Assembly: GCA_964512225.1 (NCBI GenBank)
Contig: CAZEKB010000007.1
Location: 35,241-99,240, forward strand
Direction of reading: 5' to 3'
Origin: CAZEKB01 sp964512225
Lineage (GTDB): Bacteria; Myxococcota_A; UBA796; UBA9615
DNA: 64,000 bases
Positions 43,776 through 52,930 of this stretch are shown piece after piece (within the stretch, counting starts at the first letter, position 1; each line of letters opens with the position of its first letter). Both the position numbers and the translations under genes were made by a program. Under the pieces are notes generated by a model. The model had not been told where the DNA came from and did no database searches. It saw only the letters and a program-made list of their open reading frames with translations.

Positions 43776-44944
43776 TCGGGCGGGTCCTGGGCCGCCACGG
43801 GCACGGCGAGGGACAGGGTGGGGTGGGTGTCGGGCGCGGTGATCGCGTTCAGGACCTCGAAGGTCAGGGTCGTCTCGGCGACCGCCTCGATCGTCTTCAC
43901 CCGCAGCGTCCGGGTCGCGTGGGGGTCGACCTCGAGGACGTCGATGTCCTCGTGGAAGCGATGGTCCCCGAGGCTGCGCAGCACGAAGCGCGCGTCCGAC
44001 CGGTTCTCCAGCGTCACCTCGAGGACGGTCGTCTTCGCCCGGTAGGCCGCACCCGTGACCACCAGCGACGCCCGCAGAAGCGGCATCAGCACGTCTTCCC
44101 GACCCACGAGCGTATTCCCGAACCAGCCGACGGTCCGGCGCTCTGTCAGGGCCGCGTGCAGCGCTTCGGGCGTCTTCTCGGGGGCGAATACGAGGGTGAC
44201 GGGCCGGTGGCCGCCGCCGGGCACGTCGTAGCGCCAGTCGATCAGGTCGTGGATGTCCGACGTGGCGAGGATCGTGAGGTCGTGCTCGAGCGCGATGGCC
44301 AGGGCTTCGTCCGAGAACGTGACGTCGTTGATCACCTCGATGCCGTGCAGCAGCCCGTCCCGGATCAGCTCCTCGTGGATCGGGTCCAGCTTCGCCACGC
44401 CGTCGCTCCGCTGGGCCCACCAGTGGGGGTGGTTCCAGAACACGAAGCCGCCCTGCGCCGCCGCCTCCTCGAAGACCGCGCGCACCGGGAGGTCCTTCGG
44501 CTCCTTCGCTCGACCCGTGCGCCGCTGCTTGCTCAGCAGCTTGTTCGAGTCGGTGATGAACACGGCGTTCGCGTGCCCGGGCGGCATCTTCCGGGTGATC
44601 TCCGAGCCCCGGATCACGAGGACGTCGCCGCTCTTCGCCTCCGCCGCCTCGCTCGCGACGGCGAAGGCGCGATCTCGATCGGGGTGGGGGATGTCGGCGG
44701 CGTGAGGCTGCCACTCGAGGTGCTCCGTCACCGACAGGCAGTCCACTCCGTCCCGGGCGGCCTCCTTCACCCGCAGCGTGGGCCACACCCAGCCGTCCGA
44801 GAAGACGGTGTGGGTGTGCAGATCACAGACGAGGGTGAGGGCGCCGTCGACGTCCGGGAAGGCGATCCGACGGGCGTCTTCGAGGGGCGGGTGAGCGAGC
44901 GCGCCGGCCGCGGGCAGCAGGAGCAGCAGGACGAGACGACGCAT
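43772..44944 (-). CDS. exported PHP-domain metallophosphoesterase-like protein
   Basis: This 390-residue protein has a signal peptide (LVLLLLLPAAGALA). A PHP domain has the metal motif DLHTHTVFSDG (about 41-51), TEHLEW (about 73), NHPHWW (about 170) and ATSDIHDL (about 228), consistent with a multi-metal phosphoesterase site. The C-terminal 120 residues are a beta-rich domain. The enzyme would act in the periplasm. It is coupled by GTGA to the kinase-ATPase gene, so their link is probably regulatory. A Shine-Dalgarno-like AGGA is seen before ATG 44944. Confidence 0.85.
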   Translation of the reverse strand: MRRLVLLLLLPAAGALAHPPLEDARRIAFPDVDGALTLVCDLHTHTVFSDGWVWPTLRVKEAARDGVDCLSVTEHLEWQPHAADIPHPDRDRAFAVASEAAEAKSGDVLVIRGSEITRKMPPGHANAVFITDSNKLLSKQRRTGRAKEPKDLPVRAVFEEAAAQGGFVFWNHPHWWAQRSDGVAKLDPIHEELIRDGLLHGIEVINDVTFSDEALAIALEHDLTILATSDIHDLIDWRYDVPGGGHRPVTLVFAPEKTPEALHAALTERRTVGWFGNTLVGREDVLMPLLRASLVVTGAAYRAKTTVLEVTLENRSDARFVLRSLGDHRFHEDIDVLEVDPHATRTLRVKTIEAVAETTLTFEVLNAITAPDTHPTLSLAVPVAAQDPPE

Positions 44945-45033
44945 GAGTCGATCCTGCCGGCTGCCGGCTCGGCGGGGCCACGCGTCCTCCTGCGCCGATG
45001 GTATTAGATCTCCGAGGACCCGGAGGCCCCGTG

Positions 45034-45543
45034 ATGGAACGCCGCATCGCCCTGATCTCCACGGGCGGAACCATCGAGAAGACCTACGACCCGCTCCAGG
45101 GCGTCATGGACAACCACGTCAGCGTCCTCGACGTGATGCTCGCGCAGCTCGTGCTCCGGGGCGTGAAGCTCGTGCGCATCCCCCTGATGAACAAGGACAG
45201 CCTCGACATGACGCCCGAGGATCACGACCTGATCGCGTCCACGGCGGGTTCGTTCGCGAAGAACCACGACGGCGTCCTGATCGTGCACGGCACCGATCGC
45301 CTGCACGTGACCGGCGAGCGCATCTGCGAGGCCTACAAGACGCCCGTGCCGATCGTGCTCACCGGGGCGATGAAGCCCTGGGAGCTGCGCACGACCGACG
45401 CGATGCAGAACCTGACCGAGGCCCTCACGGTCGTGCAGCTGGTGGAGCCCGGCGTCTACCTCGCGATGCACAACCGGGTGCTGCAGTTCCCGGGCGTCAC
45501 CAAGGACAAGAAGCTCGGGACCTTCGTGAAGCTCCCGACCTAG
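45034..45543 (+). CDS. asparaginase-like protein, N-terminal domain only
   Basis: This 169-residue cytoplasmic protein matches the N-terminal domain of type I/II L-asparaginases: ALISTGGTIEKTYD with the first catalytic Thr, and VHGTDRLHVTGERI, where the usual HGTDT has Arg in place of the second Thr. Full asparaginases have about 330 residues with a second domain that completes the active site. This is half that length, with a clean stop. Short stand-alone forms are known, but their activity is unclear. A GGAGG ribosome site precedes ATG 45034. It meets the DUF11 protein gene tail to tail with a 4-base overlap. Confidence 0.82.
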   Translation: MERRIALISTGGTIEKTYDPLQGVMDNHVSVLDVMLAQLVLRGVKLVRIPLMNKDSLDMTPEDHDLIASTAGSFAKNHDGVLIVHGTDRLHVTGERICEAYKTPVPIVLTGAMKPWELRTTDAMQNLTEALTVVQLVEPGVYLAMHNRVLQFPGVTKDKKLGTFVKLPT

Positions 45544-48500
45544 CCGCGACGGCGCCGCAGGGCGAGCACGCCCAGCAGGAGCCACGCGGCCGAAGGACCG
45601 GCCCCGTCGGCGGCGATCAGGCTGCTCCCGCAGTCGCACCCCACCACGCCCGAGCGGTCGCCTCCGCCACCGCCGGCGTCGTCGTCGTCGTCGTCGTCGC
45701 CGCCCGCCTCGATCGTGAGCTCGAGCACGACCGTGTTGTCGTCCTCGGTCGGATCGGCGGGCGAGGCGGTGACGGAGACCTCGATCGTGACGATCCCGGC
45801 CTCGGCGTCCACCGTGAGGAGGACCTCCAGGTCGACGGACGCCCCGGAGCCGACCTCACCGATCTCGCACGTGACCTCGGGCGCGTCGCCCGTGCACGGA
45901 GCGCCCTCGCCGAGCGCCACGCCGTCGGGGAGCGTGATCGTGGCCACGGCGTCGTCCACATCGGAGGGGCCGCCGTTGGCGATCGACGCGGTGAGGGTCG
46001 TCTGGCCCCCGATCGACACCGTCTCCGGATCGAGCGCGGCGGTCAGGACCAGGTCGGCGACGCGGGCCACCAGCGTCTCCTCGGACGCGTCCTCGTCGCC
46101 CTCGGCCGCCTCCGCGGTGTCATGCGACACGGTCACGGAGGTGGTGTGCGTGCCCTCGGCGTCCGGCGCGGTGGTCTCCACCTCGACCGTCGCGGTGGCC
46201 TCGGCGTCGAGGCTCTCCCACGTGCAGACGAGCCCGCCTTCGTCGGTGCACCCGTCGGGGACCTCCGTGAGGCTGCCGCCGTCGCCGATCGTGATCTCGG
46301 CGCGGACCCCGGCCGCGTTCGACGGGCCGTTGTTCGTGACCTCGACCGTGTACGTGATCGGGTCGCCCGGCTGCACCGGGTCGACGTCGTCGGCGATCGT
46401 GACCGTGAGGTCCGCGGAGACCTCGATGGCCGTCGTCTCGGTGACCGACTCGTCGCCGGGGGTCGTCTCCCCGGCGGACGAGCTCACCTCGAAGGTCGCG
46501 TCGATCGACCCTGCGGGGGTCGCCGGATCGATGCCGAGCTCGATCAGGACCTCCAGGGTGCCGTCCGCGGCGACCGCCCCGGCGCTGCACGTCGGAGTGC
46601 CGTCGGGGTCCTCGGTGCAGCCGGTGGTCACGACCACGTCGCCGAAGCCCTCGGGGAAGGTCGAGGCGACGACCACGTCCGCGGCGTCCGAGGGACCCGC
46701 GTTCGCGATCGTGATCGTGTACGCGACGACGCCGCCCGCCTGCACGGGATCGGGATCGTCGACGACCGTGATGGAGAGGTCGGCCTCCTGCACCACGGTG
46801 GACGTGGAGTCGCCGGCGTCGTTCCCGGGCTCCGCGTCGGGCTCCGTCGCGCTGACCGTGGCCGCGTTCACCAGGGGGACGGCGGGATCCCAGTCCGCGG
46901 GCACCAGGAAGACGACGTCGATGGAGGTGACGGCGCCCGGCAGCATGTCGGAGAGGCTGCAGGGGAAGCCCAGCGTACAGTCGCCCGTCGCCGATACGAA
47001 GGTCAGGCCCGCGGGCGTGGGATCGTCGAGGCTGATCCCCGTGGCCGTGTCGGGACCGAGGTTCTCGACGGTGAGTGTCCACGTCGCCTCGGCCCCCGCC
47101 ACAGGCGCGGGATCGGGACCGGTCACGGTCACCGCGAGGTCGGCCGCGCAGAGGCTCGCGTCCGTGGGGACGACGACCTCGCTCGCCTCGCCGCCGCAGC
47201 CGCCCGCGGAGATCTGCCAGTTGTAGAAGAAGTAATAGTAGCCGGACAGGGCGTTGATGGGGCCCGTGATCGAGACCTCGCCGCCGCCGGACGAGTACGG
47301 ATAGACCGCGCTGTTGTTGTTGCGGAACATGCCCCCGGTGGTGGTGCCCAGGGCGTCCAGCTGGAAGCCGGTGCCGATCGGGAGGTCGAAGCCGAGCGGG
47401 ATGACGGTCGCGCCGGACCCCGCGACGGCGACCGTCGCCGTCTCCAGCACGTTGTCCGCCGAGTCGAGGAGCCGCACGACGACGTCGCCCGCCCCGTTCG
47501 GATACACCACGACGGTGTCGAGGGTCACCGCTTCGGTCACGTCGAATTCGAGGCCGTCCGAGAGGAAGTTGTAGTTCCCGCCCCCGCCGAAGCTGTTGTC
47601 GACCGGCCCCGCGCTCTCGACGAGCGCGGACCGCTGCACCCAGAAGCTGGGGCCGGTCCCCGCTGGCGTCGTGAACGTGTCGCCGGAGCCCAGGACGGTC
47701 CCGCCGGGGGCGTCGAGCCAGTCGTAGACCTCACCCGCCACGGGCGTGGTGACCGCCAGCGACGCGGGGGAGCCGGGACAGGTGGTGGCGGGCGTGTCCG
47801 TGATGATCTCGGTCGGGGTGACCGCGAGGGTGACGGGGGTGATGGCGTCGTTGCTCGCGTCCGCGTCGCCCGCCAGCTGCGTCTCGGCGGCGATCGTGAT
47901 GCTCGTGGCGCTGAAGAGATCCACCGGACCGACCAACACGCTGTCGGTCCCCTGGAACGGGACGGGGCCGGCGACGGTGCCCGTCAGGAGAGCGGTCACG
48001 TCCCCGGACACGCTCACCTCCACCGGGATGTTGCTCTGCACGTTCCCGAAGTTCTCGATCTGCACCTCGATCATCGAGGTGCTCAGGCCGCAGGCCCCGG
48101 GCGCCGGGGAGAGGATCGCGGTGGCGCCGACCTCGGCGTTCGGGATCAGTCGGAGCTCGATGTCGTCGAAGGTGTAGCCGTCCGAGCCGCTGGGCGTGTT
48201 CGCCGGGAAGTTGTCCTCCTGCCCGAACCGCACCTGGAAGGTGCTCGAGAAGTTCTGCGCGGCTCCGGTCAGCGCGGCCGTCACGTCCAGGCCGGTGACC
48301 GATACGAAGCTGCCCGACGCGCCGTCGAGCGTATTGAGGTTCCCCAGCTCCACGTAGGCGTCGGTGTTCGAGCCGCGGACCCAGACCCGATCGTTCGCGC
48401 TGGCCTCCTCGCCGGACGACATCAACGCGAAGTCGAGGACGACGAGATCCGCCGTCGTGTAGTTGGACATGTCCAGGTTGAGGGTCAGATAGTTGATCTG

Positions 48501-48773
48501 GACCGCGCCGCTCGGGTCCCGGTCCATCGTCGCCGCGGCGCCTCCGGTGTTGTAGAAGCCGGTCCCCGCCGCCATCCGGAGACGTCCCGCCGCGTCGGTG
48601 TTCGAGTAGTCCCACTCGGGAGCGCCCGTCAGGCCGGTCGTGAGGGTCCCGTAGGTCTCTCCGCTGGTCCCTTCGAACCCTTCGGTGAACGGCAGCGTGA
48701 TCTGGGCGGAGGCCACCTCGGGGAGAGCCAAGGCCGCGGCCAGCGCCACGAGGGCGACGATGCGATGCGTCAT
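45540..48773 (-). CDS. large secreted DUF11-repeat protein with MYXO-CTERM-like tail
   Basis: This 1077-residue protein has a cleavable signal peptide ending ASAQ. It begins with a beta-sandwich region with choice-of-anchor style text (TEGFEGTSGETYG, GYTFDDIELRLI). Four to five DUF11/CARDB-like repeats of about 110 residues follow, such as ADLSITVVDDPDPVQAGGVVAYTITI and ADLTVTIADDVDPVQPGDPI. The end reads GDRSGVVGCDCGSS, then AAWLLLGVLAL and RRRR, the Cys/membrane/Arg pattern of the MYXO-CTERM surface-sorting tail. It probably projects from the cell surface as an adhesin or stalk. It follows the choice-of-anchor lipoprotein by 9 bases in one operon. Confidence 0.88.
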   Translation of the reverse strand: MTHRIVALVALAAALALPEVASAQITLPFTEGFEGTSGETYGTLTTGLTGAPEWDYSNTDAAGRLRMAAGTGFYNTGGAAATMDRDPSGAVQINYLTLNLDMSNYTTADLVVLDFALMSSGEEASANDRVWVRGSNTDAYVELGNLNTLDGASGSFVSVTGLDVTAALTGAAQNFSSTFQVRFGQEDNFPANTPSGSDGYTFDDIELRLIPNAEVGATAILSPAPGACGLSTSMIEVQIENFGNVQSNIPVEVSVSGDVTALLTGTVAGPVPFQGTDSVLVGPVDLFSATSITIAAETQLAGDADASNDAITPVTLAVTPTEIITDTPATTCPGSPASLAVTTPVAGEVYDWLDAPGGTVLGSGDTFTTPAGTGPSFWVQRSALVESAGPVDNSFGGGGNYNFLSDGLEFDVTEAVTLDTVVVYPNGAGDVVVRLLDSADNVLETATVAVAGSGATVIPLGFDLPIGTGFQLDALGTTTGGMFRNNNSAVYPYSSGGGEVSITGPINALSGYYYFFYNWQISAGGCGGEASEVVVPTDASLCAADLAVTVTGPDPAPVAGAEATWTLTVENLGPDTATGISLDDPTPAGLTFVSATGDCTLGFPCSLSDMLPGAVTSIDVVFLVPADWDPAVPLVNAATVSATEPDAEPGNDAGDSTSTVVQEADLSITVVDDPDPVQAGGVVAYTITIANAGPSDAADVVVASTFPEGFGDVVVTTGCTEDPDGTPTCSAGAVAADGTLEVLIELGIDPATPAGSIDATFEVSSSAGETTPGDESVTETTAIEVSADLTVTIADDVDPVQPGDPITYTVEVTNNGPSNAAGVRAEITIGDGGSLTEVPDGCTDEGGLVCTWESLDAEATATVEVETTAPDAEGTHTTSVTVSHDTAEAAEGDEDASEETLVARVADLVLTAALDPETVSIGGQTTLTASIANGGPSDVDDAVATITLPDGVALGEGAPCTGDAPEVTCEIGEVGSGASVDLEVLLTVDAEAGIVTIEVSVTASPADPTEDDNTVVLELTIEAGGDDDDDDDAGGGGGDRSGVVGCDCGSSLIAADGAGPSAAWLLLGVLALRRRRG

Positions 48774-48782
48774 CGGGAGTTC

Positions 48783-50027
48783 CTATTGCTGGGTGTTCGG
48801 GTCCGTGAGGTTGTCCGTGCCCCACTGGAAGTTGTCGAGCAGGACCGTCGAGTCGTAGATGCCGTCGGACACGTCGCCGATCGTGAACTCGAGCGTGATC
48901 GTCTCGCTGGGCACCACCGGCGAGGTGGTGGTCAGCCAGCCGGTGCCGCCGCCCACGCCGCCGTCGAAGCCCGTGCCCGCCAACGCCGACGAGGACGTGA
49001 CGCTGAAGAACGCGTTGTTGATCTCGATCGGGGTGCCGTTCGCGTCGAAGGAGATGTTCCCGGTGAACGCCTGCGACGTGAGGTTGGCGAAGAAGAAGTC
49101 GTTGAAGGCCGTGCCCACCCACTCGGGGTACTCGGCCGACATGAAGTTCAGGTCGAAGCTGAAGGACGTGGCCCACGCGGGCACGGCGAGCGTCAGCGTC
49201 AGCGTCGTGGTGTCCCCCGGGGCGTTGAAGGCGCCGAAGTCCATGCCGGGCTGCACCGAGCCGCCGATGATGCCCGAGCTGAGGGCGATCATCCGGCAGG
49301 TGCCGCCCCGCGGACCGTAGAGCCCGAACGACGTCTGCACGCCCGACGACGGCCCCGTGACCGTGGAGCTCACGAGGCCCTCGCACACGTCCATGGCCAG
49401 GGGCAGCGAGCTCACGCTCGGGCAGTCGCAGATCGTCTGCTCGTCCACCGCCCCGTCGCAGTCGTCGTCGATCCCGTTGCCGATGATCTCCGAGACGCCG
49501 GGGGATACGAGGGGGTTGAAGTCGTCGCAGTCGCCCTCGTTGTCCGAGAAGCCGTCGTTGTCGTCGTCGAAGTCGTTCGTGCCCTCGTCGATCGTGCCGT
49601 CGCAGTCGTTGTCGATGCCGTCGCCGTCGTTCGTGCCGGTGCCCCCGTCCTCGGGCGCGCCCGGGTACGTCGTGGGGTCGCTGTCGTCGCAGTCGCCGTC
49701 GTTCTCGGTCCAGAGGTCGCCGTCGTCGTCCACGTCGTTCGGATCGACCACGTCGTCGTCGTCCGTCGCGTCGTCGTCGTCCCCGGCGTCGTCGTCGTCG
49801 TCCGTGGCGTCGTCGTCGTCCGTCGCGTCGTCGTCGTCCCCGGCGTCGTCGTCGTCCGCCGCGTCGTCGTCGTCCCCGGCGTCGTCGTCGTCCGCGGGGG
49901 CCGAGTCGTCGTCGTCGGCCGAATCGTCGTCGTCGCCACCGGACGAACCGGGACCCCGCGACCCGCCGAGCTGGCCGTAGCAGCCGACGAGGAGGACCAG
50001 GAGCATGGGGAGGAGGCGCCGCGCCAT
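48783..50027 (-). CDS. Asp-rich lipoprotein with MopE-like repeats and choice-of-anchor domain
   Basis: This 414-residue lipoprotein has a signal ending LLVLLVGC and about nine DDDD blocks. Two MopE-like metal-binding repeats follow (DDDGDLWTENDGDCDDSDP and DDDNDGFSDNEGDCDDFNP, each with a downstream GIDNDCDG or GIDDDCDG). A C-terminal domain with LPLAMDVCEGLVSSTVTGP, PGMDFGAFNAPG and FMSAEYPEW fits the choice-of-anchor L family. It probably sits on the cell surface and binds calcium or copper. It starts only 31 bases from the divergent methyltransferase gene. Minus-strand CATGAT lies six bases before ATG 50027. Confidence 0.85.
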   Translation of the reverse strand: MARRLLPMLLVLLVGCYGQLGGSRGPGSSGGDDDDSADDDDSAPADDDDAGDDDDAADDDDAGDDDDATDDDDATDDDDDAGDDDDATDDDDVVDPNDVDDDGDLWTENDGDCDDSDPTTYPGAPEDGGTGTNDGDGIDNDCDGTIDEGTNDFDDDNDGFSDNEGDCDDFNPLVSPGVSEIIGNGIDDDCDGAVDEQTICDCPSVSSLPLAMDVCEGLVSSTVTGPSSGVQTSFGLYGPRGGTCRMIALSSGIIGGSVQPGMDFGAFNAPGDTTTLTLTLAVPAWATSFSFDLNFMSAEYPEWVGTAFNDFFFANLTSQAFTGNISFDANGTPIEINNAFFSVTSSSALAGTGFDGGVGGGTGWLTTTSPVVPSETITLEFTIGDVSDGIYDSTVLLDNFQWGTDNLTDPNTQQ

Positions 50028-50045
50028 CGGCGCATCATGCCCGTG

Positions 50046-50051
50046 TACGAT
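50046..50051 (+). promoter_or_regulatory. -10 box (TACGAT) deciding the start of the methyltransferase
   Basis: TACGAT ends six bases (CCTCGC) before GTG 50058, the same layout as at 9470. It therefore favours GTG 50058 over the earlier in-frame ATG 50037 and GTG 50043, which would place the promoter inside the gene. Confidence 0.5.
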
Positions 50052-50057
50052 CCTCGC

Positions 50058-50891
50058 GTGGGGTCCGATCCGGTTCGCATCGAGACAGGTCGCACGTCCA
50101 GCTATCGAATCGAGACACTGGACGCCACGGCCGAGCTGAATCGCCTCGAAGCCCAGGTGCGGCTCGTGGCGCAGATGGAGCTGCCCGCCCTGCGCAACGC
50201 GGGCCTCGCGACGGACGCTCACTTCCTCGATCTCGGCTGCGGTCCCGGCTACTTCTCGGAGCTCGCGGCCGGCGAGCTCGTGCCCGAGGGGCGCGTCACG
50301 GGCGTCGACGTCGACGGCGCGCTGCTCGAGCCCGCCCGCCGTCGCGCGACCGAGCGGGGGTCGGCGATCGAGTACGTGCTCGCTTCGGGCGTCGACATCC
50401 CCCTGCCGGACGACGCCGTCGACTTCGCGTACGCCCGCTTCCTGTTCCAGCACCTCGATCGTCCGATGGACGTGCTCGCCGAGATGCGCCGCGTCGTACG
50501 CCCGGGCGGCGTCGTGATGGTGATGGACACCGACGACGCCGGGCTGCTCGTGCACCCCGAGCCCCCCGGCTGGGCGGCGCTGCTGGAGGCCGCGGCCCGG
50601 TCCCAGGCCGACCGAGGCGGGGATCGCGGCGTCGGGCGACGACTGCGGGGGATGCTGGTGGACGCGGGGCTCGACGACGTCCGGGCGAGCGCCCGGATCC
50701 TGACCACCGACCACGTGCCTCCGGCCGCCTTCGTGCACGTCACCACCGCCTTCAAGACCGAGGGCCTGGACCCGGCGTACATCGATCCCGAGGCCGCGGC
50801 GGACACCCTCGCCGCCCTCCGCGAGGCGGCCGACCGACCCGACTTCTTCGGGCACGCCCTGGGGTACGGCGCCTGGGGGGTGGTGCGGTGA
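50058..50891 (+). CDS. class I SAM-dependent methyltransferase
   Basis: This 277-residue protein has the SAM-binding motif I FLDLGCGPGYFSELA (about 56-70), motif II GVDVDGALLEPA, the acidic FAYARFLFQHLDRP and the post-motif VVRPGGVVMVMDTD, typical of UbiE/Methyltransf_11/25 enzymes. The substrate is unknown. The start is put at GTG 50058 because of the adjacent -10 box; ATG 50037 would add seven residues. Its last codons overlap the cyclase start (GTGA), so the two are made together. No membrane segments are seen. Confidence 0.87.
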   Translation: MGSDPVRIETGRTSSYRIETLDATAELNRLEAQVRLVAQMELPALRNAGLATDAHFLDLGCGPGYFSELAAGELVPEGRVTGVDVDGALLEPARRRATERGSAIEYVLASGVDIPLPDDAVDFAYARFLFQHLDRPMDVLAEMRRVVRPGGVVMVMDTDDAGLLVHPEPPGWAALLEAAARSQADRGGDRGVGRRLRGMLVDAGLDDVRASARILTTDHVPPAAFVHVTTAFKTEGLDPAYIDPEAAADTLAALREAADRPDFFGHALGYGAWGVVR

Positions 50892-52918
50892 CCGACCCCT
50901 GGCGGGACGGGCCCGAGGAGCTCAGCTCCCGGCTCATGCGCCCCATGCTCACGCTGTACGAGCAGCGATTCGGCCGCGACGAGCTCAAGCGCCTGATCGA
51001 GGAGCTCGGCGCCACGCTCATGCTCGTGGAGGAGCCGGATCGGTGGTTCTCGGCCGAGCGCTTCATCGCCGTGAACCAGGCGATGGTCGAGCGCGCGGGC
51101 GACCCCGAGATGCCCTACCGCGCGGGCCGCGACATCGTCGCCCCCGCGACCCTGGGCCCCATGCGGCTGGGGCTGTTCGACATCGTGTCCACGAAGCAGG
51201 CGCTCGAAGCCCTGCCGCGGGTGTCCGAGAAGGTCTCCCGCATCTCCACGTGGGAGGTGGAGACGCTCGGTCGGGGGCAGGCGCGGGTCACGTTCCGCGC
51301 GACGGATCCGGCGCGCGACCACATCACGTTCTGCCGCAACCGCCACGGCAGCCTCGAGAGCCTCCCCCGGGTCGTGGGGCTGCCGGGCACCCAGGTCGAG
51401 CACCCGACGTGCCTGCATCGCGGCGGAGTCGCCTGCGTGTACGACGTCCGCTGGTCCGACCCGCCCCAGTGGGGACGCATCCTGTGGGCCGTGACGGTCG
51501 TCGCGGGGGTGGGCGGGATCGTCGGGATCGTCGCGGGCTCGGCCCTCGGGCCGCCCGCGCTGGGGCTGTCGCTCGGGGCCGGGTTCGTGGCGCTGAACCG
51601 CACCACGCGGGACAACCGCCAGCGGCAGCAGCACGCCTGGGACGCCCAGAAGCTGGTGGAGACCAACGAGCGGCGGGTGCGCGAGCTGTCCGCCACGCAG
51701 CAGGTCTCGGACGCGATCCGCGGCTCGCTCGACCCCCAGGCGCTGGTGCAGCGCGTGCTCGACAAGCTGCGCGCGTCGCTGGGCTACGACCGAGCGCTGT
51801 ACCTCGCGGTGCAGGACGACTCGCTCGTGGCCACGAGCGGCGTCGGGTTCAGCGAGGAGGGGGCCCGCCAGGCGGACATCCGCATCTCGCTCACGCCGTC
51901 GGGCACGGACCGGCGCCTGTTCGCCAACGTCCTCCACGACGGCGAGCCGCTGCTGATCACGAACATCGACGAGTACGCCGAGCAGCTGCTCCCCGCCAAC
52001 GCGGCCCGCCTCGCCGCCATCGGGACCACCGGGTTCATCGCGGCCCCCGTCTCCTGGCGGGGCACGAGCCACGGGCTGCTCCTGGTCGACCGGCGCGGCG
52101 CGGGGCGCAAGCTCGACGGCCGCGACCTCGACGTCGTCGCCTCCGTCGCCGGATCGCTCGGCGCGGGGCTGTCCTCGGCGCTCCTCTACGAGCAGGCGCG
52201 CGAGGCGCTGCTGATCAACCAGAAGTTCCGCCAGTACCTGCCGCGGTCCGTCGTCGACGACGTGGTCGCGGATCCGGAGGCCGCGCTGCAGCTCGGGGGC
52301 GAGACGATCCAGGCGGCGATCGTGTTCTGCGACATCGCGGGGTTCACGTCGATGTCCCAGCGGTCGACGCCCGAACAGGTGATCGGCGCGCTCAACGCCT
52401 GGTTCGGGATGACGGACCCGACGATCGCCGAGCACCGGGGGATCATCGACAAGCGCATCGGCGACGCGATCCTCATCGTCTTCCTGCACGACGCCGAGCC
52501 CGAGGTGGCGGGGGACCACCCGGTGGCGCGCGCCGTCGCGGCGGCGGAGGCGATGCAGGCGCTGCTCGCGGAGCGCGGGCCCGAGATCGGCGAGACCGCG
52601 GCCGCCTTCGGGGGCATGCAGGTCCGCCACGCGATCCACTACGGCGAGGTCATCGCGGGCAACCTCGGCAGCGTCGACCGGATGGAGTACACGATCCTCG
52701 GCGACGCGGTGAACGTGTGCTCGCGCCTGGAGGGGATCACGCCCCCGGGGGAGATCTGGATGACGGGCGAGGCCCTCGCCGCGCTGGGCGAGGACGCCCC
52801 GGAGCGATACGGCGAGCGGGAGACGATCACGCTGCGCGGGCGCGAGACGGCCACGTCCACCTACGCCGTGCAGACGGTGGACGATCGGATCGCGGGCCCG
52901 GACGACCTCGAGGACTGA
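50888..52918 (+). CDS. class III adenylate/guanylate cyclase with V4R-like and GAF domains
   Basis: This 676-residue protein starts with a 190-residue domain ending EHPTCLHRGGVACVYDVRW, which resembles the Cys/Gly ending of V4R or heme-NO-type sensor domains. Two membrane helices follow (about 200-240), then a GAF domain (about 270-430) and a class III cyclase domain. Metal aspartates sit in FCDIAGFTS and IGDAIL, the substrate Lys in IDKRIGD, and TILGDAVNVCSRLE carries the other conserved residues, so activity is likely. ATP versus GTP is not certain. The start is GTG 50888, coupled to the methyltransferase. The N-terminal domain may be an input for a small ligand. Confidence 0.92.
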   Translation: MTDPWRDGPEELSSRLMRPMLTLYEQRFGRDELKRLIEELGATLMLVEEPDRWFSAERFIAVNQAMVERAGDPEMPYRAGRDIVAPATLGPMRLGLFDIVSTKQALEALPRVSEKVSRISTWEVETLGRGQARVTFRATDPARDHITFCRNRHGSLESLPRVVGLPGTQVEHPTCLHRGGVACVYDVRWSDPPQWGRILWAVTVVAGVGGIVGIVAGSALGPPALGLSLGAGFVALNRTTRDNRQRQQHAWDAQKLVETNERRVRELSATQQVSDAIRGSLDPQALVQRVLDKLRASLGYDRALYLAVQDDSLVATSGVGFSEEGARQADIRISLTPSGTDRRLFANVLHDGEPLLITNIDEYAEQLLPANAARLAAIGTTGFIAAPVSWRGTSHGLLLVDRRGAGRKLDGRDLDVVASVAGSLGAGLSSALLYEQAREALLINQKFRQYLPRSVVDDVVADPEAALQLGGETIQAAIVFCDIAGFTSMSQRSTPEQVIGALNAWFGMTDPTIAEHRGIIDKRIGDAILIVFLHDAEPEVAGDHPVARAVAAAEAMQALLAERGPEIGETAAAFGGMQVRHAIHYGEVIAGNLGSVDRMEYTILGDAVNVCSRLEGITPPGEIWMTGEALAALGEDAPERYGERETITLRGRETATSTYAVQTVDDRIAGPDDLED

Positions 52919-52930
52919 GACACCGGGACC

